Notes: generated from the sequence alone by a model not told the origin. 64,000 nt of DNA from Acephala macrosclerotiorum (GCA_014904845.1 MU119244.1:62001-126000); one strand, 5' to 3'; positions 1-12,777 are shown, counted from the stretch's first letter. Numbers and translations are program-made.

Positions 1-845
1 CAGTTGAAGGATGGAATGAGTATTTTGGATCTTGGGTGAGCTTCGATGCCGTGTGCGTTTCATGCTTCAGCTTTGACTGATGTGATTCAAGATGTGGTTG
101 GGGATCTGGAGCTTTGTATTTTGCGGAGGTGCTTCCCAACTCCAAAATCACGGCCTTCTCGAACTCGAGGACCCAGAAGATCTATATAGATAACAAGGCC
201 GAGGAGAAGGGTCTCACTAACTTGAATGTCATCACTGGAAACATTACGGATTACGAGTTCAAGGAGGACAGCTTCGATCGAGTCGTGTCTATTGAGGTAT
301 GTATCACATGATTATTACTAGATTCGGTTGCATTGACCTCCTCAGATGTTCGAACACATGAAGAACTATGAGCTGCTTATGGCGAAGGTCTCGAGAGCGC
401 TGAAGCCTTCAGGGAAGCTCTTCGTTCATATCTTCAGTCATAGAGACTCGCCGTATGACTTCGAGGATGGCTGGATGAGCACGCATTTCTTCTCTGGAGG
501 AACAATGCCATCAGCCGATCTCCTACTCTACTTCCAAAGGGATCTCAAGCTAGAAACCCAATGGTGGGTTTCAGGAAAGAATTATGCCAAGACATGTGAG
601 GTAAGTATCCCTAGTCTACTCTCCTACCTCTCTTACCCTTTTTGCAGGACTGGCTATCCAAAATGTGTGCAAGCAAAAAGGAAATATGGCCACATCTCAC
701 CGAGACTTATGGCGAGAAGGATACAGCCATGTGGTACTATAGATGGCAGATCTTCTACATGGCTTGCGCAGAGCTGTTTGCCTGGGAAGGTGGTGATACT
801 TGGGGAGTATCTCATTACTTATTCGAAAAGCCTGCATCCGCATAG
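1..845 (+). CDS. SAM-dependent methyltransferase, cyclopropane-fatty-acid synthase / coclaurine N-methyltransferase-like (5' partial)
   Basis: The start lies before the window. Exons read 1-35, 92-296, 346-600 and 648-845; all junctions are GT/AG and keep frame. The first exon holds the glycine-rich SAM-binding loop (SILDLGCGWGSG across the first intron). It is followed by the acidic-loop region (ITGNITDYEF), the post-motif MFEHM, and KPSGKLFVHIFSHR. The C-terminus (YGEKDTAMWYYRWQIFYMAC, then WGVSHYLFEK) is typical of the COG2230 family, which holds cyclopropane-fatty-acyl-phospholipid synthases and plant/fungal coclaurine N-methyltransferase-like proteins. The exact substrate (lipid or small amine) cannot be read from sequence. 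No frame breaks are seen in the visible part. Confidence 0.87.
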
Positions 846-1811
846 AGTATCCATAGCACATAGAGATTGTGCCGTAGAATCCATAGAATCCAAATTGATT
901 GCTCCCAGTATGTACGTACAATGCCATGATCCTCAAAAGTGAATTGCCCATCTCTCCGAAACCGCCTTCACTCACATATCTGGTGGCGAGCCCCCTATCG
1001 AAGCTTTACTGGCGCATCGTATCGATCTCGTCTTCATATTTCGTGATTCAATGGTCCCAAGGGTGCTTCCATCCTAACAACGCAGGGCCTGTCAAAGTAT
1101 CAGAAGGAATCTAAACGAGGAAAGCTGGCGAGTGTTACCGTCTTTCTTCGCGCGATACATCAACTGCAATGAAGGTCAACAATCGAGCGATATGCAAGCT
1201 ATATGGACCAGAACTTACGAAGAACCACATACTTGCTCCAAGACCTGTAGCAGCGAAACGGTAGAGTGGTCGAACTGGGTGGATGCGAATTGGGTGTTTC
1301 CCGTGGCTGGTCATGATTCTATTCCTGTAATCAGTTACACAGAGCGAGTACGATTGAATTGATTTGAGTATCACTCACGCAGATTGACAGCTAAGTTGCT
1401 GCAGAGTGTTCGGACAATGGCCGTCGATGCCGAACGTCTTCAAAGGCCAATGTCGGCATTCGTCGGCTAAAGGAAAAACTATTGATCCGGCTGTTGGCGA
1501 CAACGCGCTCAGCTTTGAGCTGGGAGCTTCGAGTGAATGCCCCAATCGCCATTGCTATTGTCTATTTTCTAACCATTGTTAACGAGCTACGATGCGCAAG
1601 GCTTTGGTCTTGAGCATGTTACAACCCTGCTAATGAGTAATTCTCTGCCACCAGATTTATTCTTTCTACAAACTCACACCTTCCTTGCAGAGGACGCCTC
1701 TATCGATCAATGAAAGCAGACCAAATCACTTGCGCAAACTTTACGGCACGCAAAAATTGTTCCTGCATCACACAAACCAACTCTTCCCTTTGAAGAGGCG
1801 GTTTTGAAGTC
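846..1811. other. intergenic region, no gene seen
   Basis: This is the 3' flank of the methyltransferase and the promoter side of the downstream kinase. Only short open frames occur, without family resemblance or sensible splice partners. A pyrimidine-rich leader is visible just before the kinase start. Confidence 0.6.
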
Positions 1812-3690
1812 ATGGCGACTCCACAGATGAGTCCACAGAGCAATGGTGCTTCTCTAATCGCCTTTGCCAGGGAACATGCCCGACCTGCGAGAAGCTTCAA
1901 AGGATGCTCGAGCATCAACGACTACGACATATTGGGCAAGCTTGGAGAGGGAACGTTTGGAGAAGTACACCGAGCGAAATCAAAGAAGACTGGTGCTATT
2001 GTCGCATTGAAGAAGATCTTGATGCACAACGAGAAGGATGGCTTTCCTATCACCGCTCTGCGCGAGATCAAGCTCCTCAAGCTACTGTCGCATCCAAATA
2101 TCCTGAAGCTGGAGGAGATGGCAGTCGAACATCATACCAAACCCACCGACAAGCGCAAGCGTGCGATCATGTACATGGTTACTCCATACATGGACCACGA
2201 CCTTTCTGGACTGCTCGAAAATCCCAAGGTCAAGCTTCAGGAACCGCACATCAAATGCTACCTGCTTCAGCTCTTGGAGGGCCTACGCTACCTACACGAG
2301 AACCAAATCCTGCATCGAGATATGAAGGCGGCCAACTTACTCATCAACAACAGAGGCATTCTGCAAATCGCAGATTTTGGCTTGGCTCGACACTACGATG
2401 AAGACCCCCCAAAGGCCGGTATGGGAGGAGGAGAAGCTACCAGGGATTACACTACACTTGTCGTTACTCGATGGTATCGCCCTCCGGAGCTTCTAATGCA
2501 ATTGCGAAAGTACACAACTGCCATAGATCTCTGGGGCGTTGGGTTAGTACTCCTTGCGCGTTGTATATTCTTCTTACTGACTGCTATTAGGTGTGTCTTC
2601 GGCGAGATGCTCATCGGCAAGCCCATTCTTTCTGGGGATAGCGATGCAAATCAGCTCAAGATCATCACCGACTTGGTTGGTACTCCCAACGATGAGAACA
2701 TGCCGGGTTGGAGAGTACTTCCAGGAGCTGAGGGCTTGAATTTCCCACCACATCCGTCAACTTTGGCACAACGGTTCCGACAGTTAGTTAAGACTTGCGA
2801 TCTGGTTCTCGAAATTATTCATACTAACTTGGTGCAGATACGGCTCTGGTGCTATCTCTCTACTTAGTGAGCTGCTCAAGTTGGACTGGAGGAAGCGAAT
2901 CAACGCCATCGATGCACTCAAACACCCATATTTTCGCGACCAACCACTTCCTGCTAAACCTGGCGACCTACCAACATTCGAAGATTCACACGAGTTAGAT
3001 CGCAGAAAGTTCAAGAGCCAGAAGGCCGCTCCACCTCCAGCACCTAAGGGTGGAACCGTTGGCATGGGGCCCCAACAAGGTGGATGGGGAGGTGAGCCCA
3101 CAACGAATGGTGGCTATGTCAATGGGGATAGTCACCACAATGGTCACCGGCATCAGAACGGCTCACGCTACCCTCATGGTGATCATCGAAACGGTGTTCC
3201 CCCGCCTCCACCACCAGACGGCCGAAGACCAGCATGGGCACGACCTAGAGATGACCGTCCAGATACCCGACTCCCACCTCGGCCTCCAGTGAATTACGCA
3301 AACTACGACGGCCCCCGAGACTCACGAGACGAACGGCCACCTGCGGAGAATTACAGATCTCGCTCCCGTGACCTGGACAGAGGACCACCTCCCCGAAGCA
3401 GGCCAGGGGGACCCAACGTCGACACCTATATCCCTAGCTATGGCCCTGACAGCGGCCGAAGAGATGACCGACCACCTAGAGACCGAGACGACAGACGAAG
3501 ACGTGATGATCCCAGAGATGAGCGTCCTAGACATGATAGCCATCGTGACCGTGATCGAGGTTTAGACTACGACGATCGCCGAAGCAGACGAACTCGCAGT
3601 CGAAGTCGAAGTCCTCTGCCAGACCGCGATAGAGGCGAAAGGCCCAGGGAGCGAGAACCGTTACCGGACCGAGATATTTACCGGCGATGA
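1812..3690 (+). CDS. BUR1: Serine/threonine kinase Bur1 (CDK9-type, transcription elongation)
   Basis: Exons 1812-2542, 2591-2782 and 2838-3690 give 591 residues. The kinase domain spans about residues 37-335. It shows the glycine loop LGEGTFGEV, the ALKK lysine, the CDK9 hallmark helix PITALRE, the catalytic [10 protein letters not shown], the DFG motif, and a T-loop followed by RWYRPPELL. The family (yeast Bur1/Sgv1, metazoan CDK9) phosphorylates the RNA polymerase II C-terminal domain and Spt5 with a Bur2-type cyclin to promote elongation. The C-terminal tail of about 230 residues is proline-, arginine- and aspartate-rich, with RD/RS repeats, as in filamentous-fungal Bur1 proteins. The start ATG has no in-frame rival upstream. 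The gene is convergent with the next one. Confidence 0.95.
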
Positions 3691-4192
3691 GATAATTTAG
3701 TGTGGGTTTGATCTGGGCTTGCTTCTCGGAGTATGATGAGGCAGGCAGGCATAGGGCCAAGGTTTACGAATAGGCTTTGTAATGGTGTGGCGTTAGTTCC
3801 ACCGTGTGTACTTTTCTGCGAGGCGTTCAGGGAAGGCGGCATCACTTTGATTGATAGCCTGGCAGGATCGTTTATAGATACGATCTTCTCTACCCCAGCT
3901 GCAGGGATCGAGACTGGAAAGAAATTGAGTTGAGATGAGATATGAGAAGATACAATACCATTTGCTGCAATGAGCTGCATGTGTCCTATCGCTGTGACTG
4001 TGCTTGAGAAGAATTTGAAGACTTCTAGAAGTCATGTCTCCATTGCAGGATCCCGCGCTATGCCTGGCCATGCCGATGCTAAACCAACGCCGTGAAATGC
4101 ATCATAAATTTGCTGCAGTCCCTGCCATATCACGCTTCGCTAGCGTGACGTGCTTCAAAATGCTCCTTCGCCGGAACGCCGTCCCTTTTGCT
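3691..4192. other. convergent intergenic region
   Basis: This is 3'-flank sequence between two convergent genes. No coding frame or RNA gene could be supported here. Confidence 0.6.
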
Positions 4193-5929
4193 TTATGCTC
4201 CTTGCCCAGATGTGACGGCTTCGATAATCTCAGGGCGCTTTGGTGGCGTCAACTTCAATAGCTCGAACTCGTTATACTTCTTCAGATACTTGATCCCGCG
4301 CCGGTAAGCCCTCAACTTGTCACCGGGATATTTGTGCGTGAATTCCTGTCCAACGAGCTTGACGACATCAACAGCGTCGTGGAACATTGGGTCGAAGACT
4401 ATGAGATTTCTTGAGCCGTCTTTCTTTTTCTCGAAGCCGACGATGGTCATTGAATGACCTGGGTGTTGGAAGTAGATGGGAGGTAGGGTAGTAGTGCGGA
4501 CTTTAGGGTCGAAGTCTGTACAGCCGTTGATGAAGTAATTCTCAACGGCTGTGAAGAGGAGCTCATGCGCGGGCCTTTGGCCGGCTTTTGGTTTCAGTCC
4601 TTGGGCATCGCAGCTGTGTTGTTGTTAGAGTGGCCTCATGAGACTGTGAGCACCGAACACTTACGCTATTCCTAGACTGCAGAACATTGCTTGAGCCTGC
4701 AGTAAGCATGTCAGTAAGCTAGGTGAATTTTGAGGGACGATATTCAGGTGCTAGAGAAAGGGGCTTACATCAGGTGTACCAATGTACTTTCTCGTGCCAC
4801 GGATGCCTCCAGTCTCAACACGGCCTTGAGAGCTGATGCCCATATCCCAAGCAGATTCAATGTACTCTTGAATATCAAAGATAGTTGGGACTTTGCCATT
4901 GAAGATCTCGTGTCCTTGAGACTCGGCGCCTATGATATATGAACACATTACTTGGATGTTTCGGTAACCACAAAATCCACCTGAACTTATTAGCAAAGAT
5001 CTTCTCGCAGGCGAAACGGCCCTACCCTCTCTCTTTAGCTTGGATACGTGCCTAACAGCCGGGTCACATGTATATGCATATGCAGTAGCCTCATCCTGAT
5101 CGAGAAATTGTTCGATGACAGGGAGAATTTCGGCGGTCTGGTTGGGACAATACCTGAGCCTTTTCTGTCTACCATTGATGGTAGGATATATTGTCGTCAT
5201 TTCACCATCTTTCTCTTTGAGAAGCTTGACTAGCCATGATGGCATCTGCTTCTCGTGTGCATGAGGACCGAGTTCGGATTTCTGACAAGTTAGACCCACG
5301 TGACCATGGGGAAAGACAGGGACTTACACCCAAGCGCTTCTTACTGCTATTGGCCTTTGATGTGTCCTTAGATGGTGGAGACTTCGCAGATGTATCTGGC
5401 ATCTTAAGAATACTCTTCCACGTACTCTTGGCTACTGTCTGTAGATCATGTGAGGACTTCTCGCTGACCGATTTCGCATCCTCGTTGGGATCGTCCAGAT
5501 TCCTGAGAGCATAAGAGAGTTTGGTATCGAAAGAATTTCCAATCTGTGGCTCAATCTTGAGTCTTTTCGATGAATGTTCGTCTGAATCTCCCTGACTGCC
5601 ATTCCCTTCCTCTTCGTGCATCTCAACGTGACTCTCAAGCTCGGTCAACAGGAGAGCTTCGCCACATCCCTCTATCGGGCAATTGACGTATTCGACATCG
5701 TCTTCGTCCTGGAGAGACACCAAAGCAGCGACACTCGCATCATCCGTGACCACGAACGGAGACTCTCCGTTCTCTGGATGCTGAGTCTCCATGTGCAGCT
5801 AGATATGCCATTAGCCACCAAATCTTCCAGAGGCCATCGCATGCATACCATAATCTGATAATCACCTTCGGCCTTGTACCCACAAAACGGGCAAAGAATT
5901 AACTCTGCCACAGCCTCTGGGTCCTCCAT
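4193..5929 (-). CDS. Zinc-finger protein with UFM1-specific peptidase (C78) domain, ZUFSP/ZUP1-like
   Basis: Six exons on the minus strand (5849-5929, 5328-5798, 5026-5281, 4769-4980, 4665-4696, 4193-4613) give 490 residues. Two C2H2-type fingers lie at the N-terminus: CPFCGYKAEG with LHMETQH, and CPIEGCGEALL with HVEMH. The catalytic core shows GGFCGYRNIQV with the presumed nucleophile at Cys273. It is followed by a GHSMTIVG histidine segment and LIVFDP with the aspartate, the order expected for peptidase family C78. Known relatives cleave Lys63-linked ubiquitin chains (ZUP1) or UFM1 (UFSP); many fungi lack UFM1, so a deubiquitinase role is the better inference. The 32-base fifth exon is unusually short but needed to keep frame. 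It lies head-to-tail upstream-to-downstream with SerRS on the same strand. Confidence 0.9.
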
Positions 5930-6409
5930 CGTTGCGATCAGGGTCTGGAATCCTCAGCCTTGTTTGATGCGCGACGTGCTAGTGGCCTGGTATGTGTGCT
6001 TCATTCCACAGCGCGAACGCGATTGTTTTTCTACATATAGCTTTTGAGGGAACGCGGAATTCGACGTCTGATTCACTGTTCGTACGTCGAGTCTGACGAG
6101 GTTGCACGCAATTTTGTGGCTTAGAATGTTGAGCTGTCGCGGATCAGGTAAATGGCAATGTCCTCGCTTATTTCGGATCGGAAGGCATGACTCTCCACCA
6201 GTCATGATATCAAAGGAGGTACATACATATGGGAGACTTGAAAGGATTGTGTTCCAATTACTTCTAAATCATTGCAATTCTGCTTCTCTTGTCTAGGCAA
6301 GTCTACAGGTATCGCTAAATCATTATTTTGTGCCCTGAGAATATCCCCAGACTTTTCTGGCTTAGGTCTCGTTTACAAGTAGTCAACTCATCTCCCAACT
6401 TCCTCAGAA
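5930..6409. other. intergenic region
   Basis: This is the promoter of the ZUFSP-like gene and the 3' flank of the seryl-tRNA synthetase gene, both on the minus strand. No further gene is seen. Confidence 0.6.
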
Positions 6410-8121
6410 TCAGGCCTTGAGCTCCTTCAGCTTTTCTGTTGCCTCTGTAGCTCCACCATCAACTAACGCAACCTTTAGTTTCGGTGCCTTGTCACCAGCC
6501 TTGCCCTTTGACTTTTGAGACGTGGTATCCTTTGGTAGCTCCTTTGTGAATGGAATGAATTCGGGGGCACCAGGGAGGTATTTTCGGAGCGGCTCTGGAA
6601 CATTGAAGCCCTGGGAGCGAATTAGAGCCTATAACAAGATAGGAATAGGGCTATCAAACGTACTTCTTCAGTTTGGAAGTTCTCGAGTAAGCAGCAAAGA
6701 GCTCTCTCGGTGGCGCAGAGAGTGGAGTTCAATGCATGAACATACTTCTTTCGGATCTCAGTCTGAAGCTTGGCACCAAATCTGATCTCCAGAGCACGAG
6801 ATTGGTAGTCTGTGCAGTTGGAGCAAGAGACAAGCTCCTTGTACTCTCCTTGGAATGGGAACCAGGCCTCAAGATCATATTTCTTCGCTGCAGCATTGTT
6901 CAGTGCTCCAGAGACGATGGCAACAACTCGATATGGGACCCCGAGAGACTTGTAGAACTCTTCTGAAATCGCAATCATGTCGTCAAACATCTCCCATGAC
7001 TTGTCTGGGTCGGTAAGGCAGAATTGCTCAATCTGTTGGCAGATTAAGTCAGAGATTACCCAGAAAGTCCAAGCTGCTGACATCGCTCACCTTCTCAAAT
7101 TGATGGACTCGGAAGATACCCCAGGCATCTCGTCCATGTGAGCCAGCCTCTCTTCGATAGCAGGAGCTGAAACCAGCATATCTGCAATAAAGGTTAGCAG
7201 TAGCCGCCAATAAAAACTGCCATAGCACCGACCTGATGGGCAAGTCCTTGTTGACCAACCACTCGTCCGCATGGAAGGCAGAGATAGGCTGCTCAGAGGT
7301 AGCAATAAGGTACTTGTCGTTCTGTGCGTCTCCATCAACAACCTTGTAAAGCTCCTCGTCGAATTGCTCCAGCTGTGCCGTCTTCGCCATGTACTCCTTC
7401 AGCATGAATTGTGGAGTCTGCAATGGCGTATATCCCTTCGCATCGAGGAACTCCAAACCGTAATTGATCAGTGCTTGATTCAAGAAGACGCCCCATTTTC
7501 GTAGGAAATATCCACGGTGTCCAACAACTTTGACACCTCGTTCTGGGTCGTAGCCATCCAGTCTCGTGAGAACCTCGTGGTGTGAAAGGACGTCCTTCTT
7601 CTCGACCTTGACTCCCTCGGGTGCCCATGTTCGCTGCAGCTCGTTGTGGTCCTACGCAGCAATTAGACCACCTCATATAAAAGGTCGAGTGTCCCGAAAT
7701 ACCTCGTCGTTGTTGGTTGGCACAGACTCGTGGACGATATTGCCTATTGTTCCAATCTTCTTCTTCAACGCCACTTCCTTCTCTGCCGCAGAGTCTACCA
7801 AGGCCTTCTTCTCCTTCTCGAACTCGACTTTCTGCGCCATTAAGTCATCTGCATTCTCTTTGGCCTTCTTCTTTTGGCCGATTTGTTTTTGGACCTCGTT
7901 GATCCTGGTGTTGATTTGGGTCGCGGCATATTGAGCTGCAGATTGGTCAGAAACAAGTACATAATTGAAAGTAGACATCTGAAATTACTCTTGCGGTGGT
8001 CCTCGTACAGCGCGATCACTTCATCCACCGCTTCTTCAGGGGCATATCGGCGTCTCTGGGACTCCTTAATCTTCTGAGGATTGCCGCCTTTCTCGACAAT
8101 GAAATCGAAGACGTCGAGCAT
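6410..8121 (-). CDS. SES1: Seryl-tRNA synthetase, cytosolic
   Basis: Six exons (7989-8121, 7703-7935, 7233-7651, 7091-7181, 6664-7032, 6410-6610) give 481 residues, close to the length of yeast Ses1. The N-terminal tRNA-binding arm is a lysine/glutamate-rich coiled coil (residues about 45-115). The class II core shows TSEQP, motif 2 around FSSCYRREAGSHGRDAWGIF, and motif 3 around NSTLCATERALCCLLENF. The C-terminus is a lysine-rich extension like that of other eukaryotic SerRS. The enzyme charges tRNA-Ser, and through it tRNA-Sec where present, in the cytosol. No mitochondrial presequence is visible (the protein begins MLDVFDFI). Confidence 0.96.
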
Positions 8122-8477
8122 GATTGGTAGTATGTATGCTCTTCGAGAGCTGCAATATGGGTATCTGAGGGTGTTTATGTGCTGTCGTTGATTGACTCAC
8201 GCGGGGACATTTGGAAATATTTCAGCCTTGGTGGGGTTGCTCTAGCGCCCTGTTCCTGGCACCCAAATAGAATAACGATCACGTGCAAGGGCTCACAAAA
8301 AGATGCTCAGTTGGAACTCATTGCCTTCTTCCTCACTTGCAAATGGAACGTTAACCAAAACGCCTTGAATCGAAGAAAATCCTTCTCCAAACGCCGCTGC
8401 CTCAAGAAAGTAGTTGATACAGTCAATCCAACAATCTCAATCTCTCAGTCCACCATCCAGTCCATCTCGAGTCCATC
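8122..8477. other. intergenic region
   Basis: This is a short spacer between two minus-strand genes (SerRS promoter, Rheb 3' flank). No other feature is supported. Confidence 0.6.
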
Positions 8478-9252
8478 TTACATGATCTCACATTTATTCC
8501 CTCCTGTTGGCTCATTTGGATTCTGCGATTTCTCAATCTGGCCAATCATCATCTCAAAGGCCTTGGTGACATTCTCGTTGTACCTTGCACTTGCTTCGGT
8601 GTAGGCACAGTTGAACTTCTCTGCTAATGCCTTTCCCTCCTCGACTGAGACTTGTCTCTGGTCTGGACGCAAGTCACTCTTGTTACCAACAATCACAATA
8701 GGAACCCATTCAGAGCCCTATATATGTCAATGAACCTAGATCTTCTTGTTGCAGCTTCACTTCAACTTACAAGGTGATTCAGGATTTTGTCCCTGATGAC
8801 CTGAACCATCTCGAAAGACTGGCTCGAGGCAACTGAGTAGACAAGCATGTATCCATGGATTCCGATAAAATGTTTCGAGTTCAAAATGCTGTATTCATCC
8901 TGTTCAAATATGATATTAGCCAACTTATCCCGACAATTATTTCGACATGTGATCATGTCAGGAGGGGGGGTAAAAAGTTTCGTACTTGACCGGCAGTGTC
9001 GACAATTTCAGTGGCATACTCCTGGCCCTTGAACTTGATGACCTTGCTAAACGTATTCTCGATCGTGGGGTAGTAGCTTTCCACAAAGTGACCGTCCACG
9101 AACTGTACTGTGAGCGAGGATTTCCCTGGTTCCCGGGTGAGCAAACGGAACCCAGGTACCATGAGAGATCAAGGAAGGTACATGTGAGGGGAGTGAAGCT
9201 TACCCACGGACCTGCTGCCCACGATGGCAATCTTGCGTTGCTTGGGCGGCAT
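8478..9252 (-). CDS. rhb1: Rheb-family small GTPase
   Basis: Exons 9204-9252, 8986-9125, 8771-8899 and 8478-8717 give 185 residues. The P-loop GSRSVGKSS carries arginine at the position equal to Ras Gly12, a mark of Rheb. Switch I reads SYYPTIENTFSK and switch II DTAGQDEYS. The guanine-binding motifs NKSD and EASA are present. The protein ends in the CaaX box CEIM, which predicts farnesylation and endomembrane attachment. Rheb activates TORC1 and is switched off by the Tsc1-Tsc2 GAP; in fungi it also affects arginine uptake and nitrogen response. All four splice junctions are clean and no defects are seen. Confidence 0.95.
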
Positions 9253-11861
9253 AACGACACCGGATTAAGATATTCAGGACCTGTATATTAAGCGTCTTTC
9301 GGCGGATGGGGGTCCTTAAGACTTTGATGTTTCGATGTCGTTGGGCAGCAAAGTACTTTCTTTCTGTGAGGCGCTAACGCCAGAGGCGTGCGGGTACTGT
9401 AGGCGGCGGCGGCAGAGAGTGGCGTGGGAGTTTAGGCTGCTGAGCGTTGAGCTTTGAGCTTTGTACAACCGCCAACAACTTTCAAGTGCAAAAGTTGCGG
9501 AACCGCAAGACCGCGACAACGCCTCTGGCTTGCGATCATGATGACTCTGCCGTCTTTGGCCGCAGTGAATTGTATTCCAGTATTCCAGTTTTCGTTGAAT
9601 GCTCCTTCCGGGTATTTTCGGTCTGTTCGATCAAGCTGCTGTTTTCGTCGGTGCTTACGAGTTGACCTTCCGAACAACGTTCATCGAACCTAGCCAAGAG
9701 CTTTTCAATCTCTTCACCTCTCTCACCTTGCAACGGGGCCGTTATCTTCATGCTATCTTAGAGGCGGTTGGCGTGCACCAGCAAGGCTGCAATTGGTCTC
9801 AATCAAGGCGGCTGATAGTCCTGTGGTTTTCTTGTTTTCTTTTTCGCACGTCTCCAAGGTGCTCGCCGTGTGCAAGACCACTCGATCCATACTATTGGAA
9901 ACTAGGGGTTCAATTGTACAACTGAAAGCTGCTGTGAGAACCACGTGGTCGGATCCTGTGTTCCGAGCTTACTGTCGTACTCATGCAGGTTTGTGTGAGA
10001 GTGGCTCTCTTCGTCCCTCTATGGTTATCGGGCTTGCATGCTCGCATTGGATGGCGTTGTAGTCGGTGTACATGCTTCAAACTCTGGTACGGTCTTCCTT
10101 CTCGCTGCCTGCATCTATAATTCTGCCTCATTAAAAGCTTGAAATTGTCCGATATCTGTCTGTTAGGATTGACGGCATCGGATGCCTCCTTTGATGTCCC
10201 CGTCAAGCCCAGACAATATCCTACCCTCACACAGAGGACACTTTAGTCTCTCGAGCTTGCGTTTCCTGCGTTCTAGCTGTAGTACAAAAGTGGTTCGTAT
10301 CTATTTGCTGAAGCTTGTCATTGCCTGAAGGTTGTGCTGTCCACAATACATATCGAGATCTATTTTTGAATTAATGGTCCATGCCCACTGGTCTCTTTGC
10401 AGTACGCCAATTTCTCTTGGCTGATAGCGTTACCTTTTGCATTCTCTATCCTAATTTGCACACTTGTTTGGGGCAGAATCTGGCGACTGATACGGAGACT
10501 AAGCGCTGGGTGCTAGAAACATTCTGTGGCATTGGGTAAGGTGCCCCAATATATCCCCGAGCTCGATTCCCGAAGCAACTGTTCCTCTTATCGAAATAGA
10601 AGCTCGAGTCCCGAACGTTAAAGATATCTCGTTCTATTGTATGCCTGAAGGTCTCCAATACCTACCAGAGAGTATATCTCGTTGTCTCACGCAATTGAGG
10701 GTGTTTTTTCCTGTGAAAGGTTCATGGGAATACTTAAGTTTCCGATAAGTGGCTGATAGGTTCAGCCAAAGCTGACTCAGATGCACTTTTTGTACCATTG
10801 ATTGTATACTTCAAAGTCAAGAGAGAGGTAAGATTACAAGTTCTCCGAGCCTCAAGAAGGCTTCTGCTCTAACTGCACATAGAGGTGTATCCGACTAAGA
10901 TGGATCATCACCCCTTCTATGCTGTGAATTCTATCTAGCTAAGTCGCGTATCTAGTTTCTAGCCCAAGCTCTTCACAAGGAAGAGGACAATTTTGACAGC
11001 CGTCTCAAATTCTTGACAACAAGGTCCACAAAGCCACGAGACCATGACCCTCAAGGTAGTGCACGTTTCGGATTGGTTAAGCTGTAATGGCGACTGCAAA
11101 ATGTTTCAAAAGTCTTGGGGTCATTCCTGTAGACGCTTACTTCTCCCGCACCGCCAGCACTCATAGTACGTTGGTCGTTGTCTACTCTTCACCTCACCAC
11201 AATGTCGTTTTACACAAACGCTCAGGGAAGTACTATCGAAACATCAAAAGAAGCGAGCTAGTCAGAGCTAAAATTACAATGCGTGAATCTTTAGCCTCGC
11301 TGATGCGGAGTAAGCAACAAGTGAAGTTGTAAACGACTCGAGGGGGTGACTAATGCAGACCGCAGAGCCTCAAGGCAACCGTCTCTTTGAATCACAGCTC
11401 GCAATCACAATTCTCAAGAAGTGAAGTATAAGTTGAAGCAAAAGATCACCAGGCACCCGAGTGATTCATGAATACGCTGCATAAAAATACCTCGATGAAC
11501 CTTGAACCCCTCCTTCTTTCTTGACCAGCACTCACAGCTCACTGCATAGCAAGATTCAGGCTCGAACTCGAACACAGACACGCACACCACAACAAACATA
11601 CTAACACCTTACTATCAAGTCAAACATTTCACATCTCACCTCTCGAACATCGCCAAATCCAGTACGTCCTCTGGACAAGTTTAACTGTAACCTAAGTTCC
11701 GGCGACGACTGATCCATAATCCCAACCCTTGACTACTGATTCGAATACATCCTACCGACCGCACCTTCTCTACTTAACTCCCGACTATTTCCGCCCAATC
11801 TCCAACCTCGACCAATTAACCTGACCTCAATCACATACACGCACAACCACCAACCAAGAAA
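9253..11861. other. intergenic region, about 2.6 kb
   Basis: Apart from one small candidate ORF at 9536-9751 (listed separately), I see no conserved coding frame. Open frames on both strands are short and unlike known families. The last 400 bases before 11862 are C/A-rich with many CA and AC runs, like a fungal 5' leader. Confidence 0.5.
9536..9751 (-). CDS. Possible small protein, 71 residues, uncharacterised
   Basis: A single ATG-started frame encodes a hydrophilic, glutamate-rich peptide (MKITAPLQGERGEEIEKLLA at its start) with helix-like composition and codon use similar to neighbouring genes. A canonical GTAAGC donor lies after residue 31, so the true gene may splice to a different 3' exon. 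The gene would be transcribed in the same direction as the Rheb gene downstream of it. I do not recognise a family. It could be a chance frame. Confidence 0.3.
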   Translation of the reverse strand: MKITAPLQGERGEEIEKLLARFDERCSEGQLVSTDENSSLIEQTENTRKEHSTKTGILEYNSLRPKTAESS

Positions 11862-12098
11862 ATGTGTCAAGAAACCCTACATACCTACACAGATTGTCAC
11901 TGTCGCAAACCTTTCTTCAAACTCTGCTCACACATCCTACGCACCTCATCCATCATCCGCCTCTCATCCAACTCAATCGCCTCATCCAGATTCGGCCAGA
12001 AAGCAAACCAAGGATCCAAGATGAAGCAATTCTCCAGGTGTGCGAATAAGAAGGGACGCAGGATTGTTAGGAAAGGGGCTTGTGGTTGTTGTGCTTAA
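11862..12098 (+). CDS. Small cysteine-rich basic protein, hypothetical
   Basis: This ATG-started frame encodes 78 residues. It begins MCQETLHTYTDCHCRK, a pattern seen in many tiny ascomycete proteins that pair cysteines and histidines near the N-terminus. It ends with a basic stretch (NKKGRRIVRKG) and a CGCC cluster. There is no signal peptide, so it is probably intracellular rather than an effector. The region before it is a C/A-rich leader typical of expressed fungal genes. An unseen intron in the low-complexity middle (SSIIRLSSNSIASS) cannot be excluded. Family unknown. Confidence 0.42.
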   Translation: MCQETLHTYTDCHCRKPFFKLCSHILRTSSIIRLSSNSIASSRFGQKANQGSKMKQFSRCANKKGRRIVRKGACGCCA

Positions 12099-12777
12099 CC
12101 TCGTACCTCATTCTTCAATCATCTTCCAGCCTTCACTTCTTGTGGATGATAGAGAGGGGAGGAAGAGAGGAGAGAGAAAAGGGTTGTAGGCGGTGGTTTC
12201 TGTGTATTACAACCAACGATGATTTCTCAGAGGTGGTGCATAGAAGTCTGCATTGATTGGCAAAACTTCTTGCGTGTTTGTATTACTGGTATTTGAGCTT
12301 TAGAAGGTAGGGGGGGATCATGGGAGAATGTAAAATAGCAAGGTAGATTAACGAAGGGATGCAAGCTGTGTAAGATTACCAAGACAATTGGAGGAGAGAA
12401 AGATCCGGAGCGCCTAGCTTGCAAAGAAGTTGCAAAAGCGACAGACATCCTCACCCCCCCCCACAAAAAAACACATGAAATGATCTCGTACTCGTAATAA
12501 ACAATAAAATGGGGTATCCACGAATTTTGTAGCTATAAACTCTCATGCCATCCATGCCATCCCATCTCATCTCGTCATAATATAAACACACCTTTCAAGA
12601 AACAGCTTGCTTGCTGCACAATAGCCACCCACCCATTCATTCACACCCACAATGCAGTAATCCAAAACGCCTAGCTTGAAGCATTAGAGCCATGAATACA
12701 CAACGCTATGCACCACTCCTAGCATTACATCCTCCATTTCGAATTAATATCCGTTGGATATCTCTAATATGAAATGC
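12099..12777. other. intergenic region
   Basis: These are 3' flanks of two convergent transcription units. There are purine-rich and C/A-rich runs and a G/C-homopolymer stretch near 12453-12462. No gene is supported. Confidence 0.55.

Noticed and set aside
11087..11332. 81-codon plus frame with basic C-terminus
   Set aside because: No promoter-like leader, no family likeness and poor coding composition.
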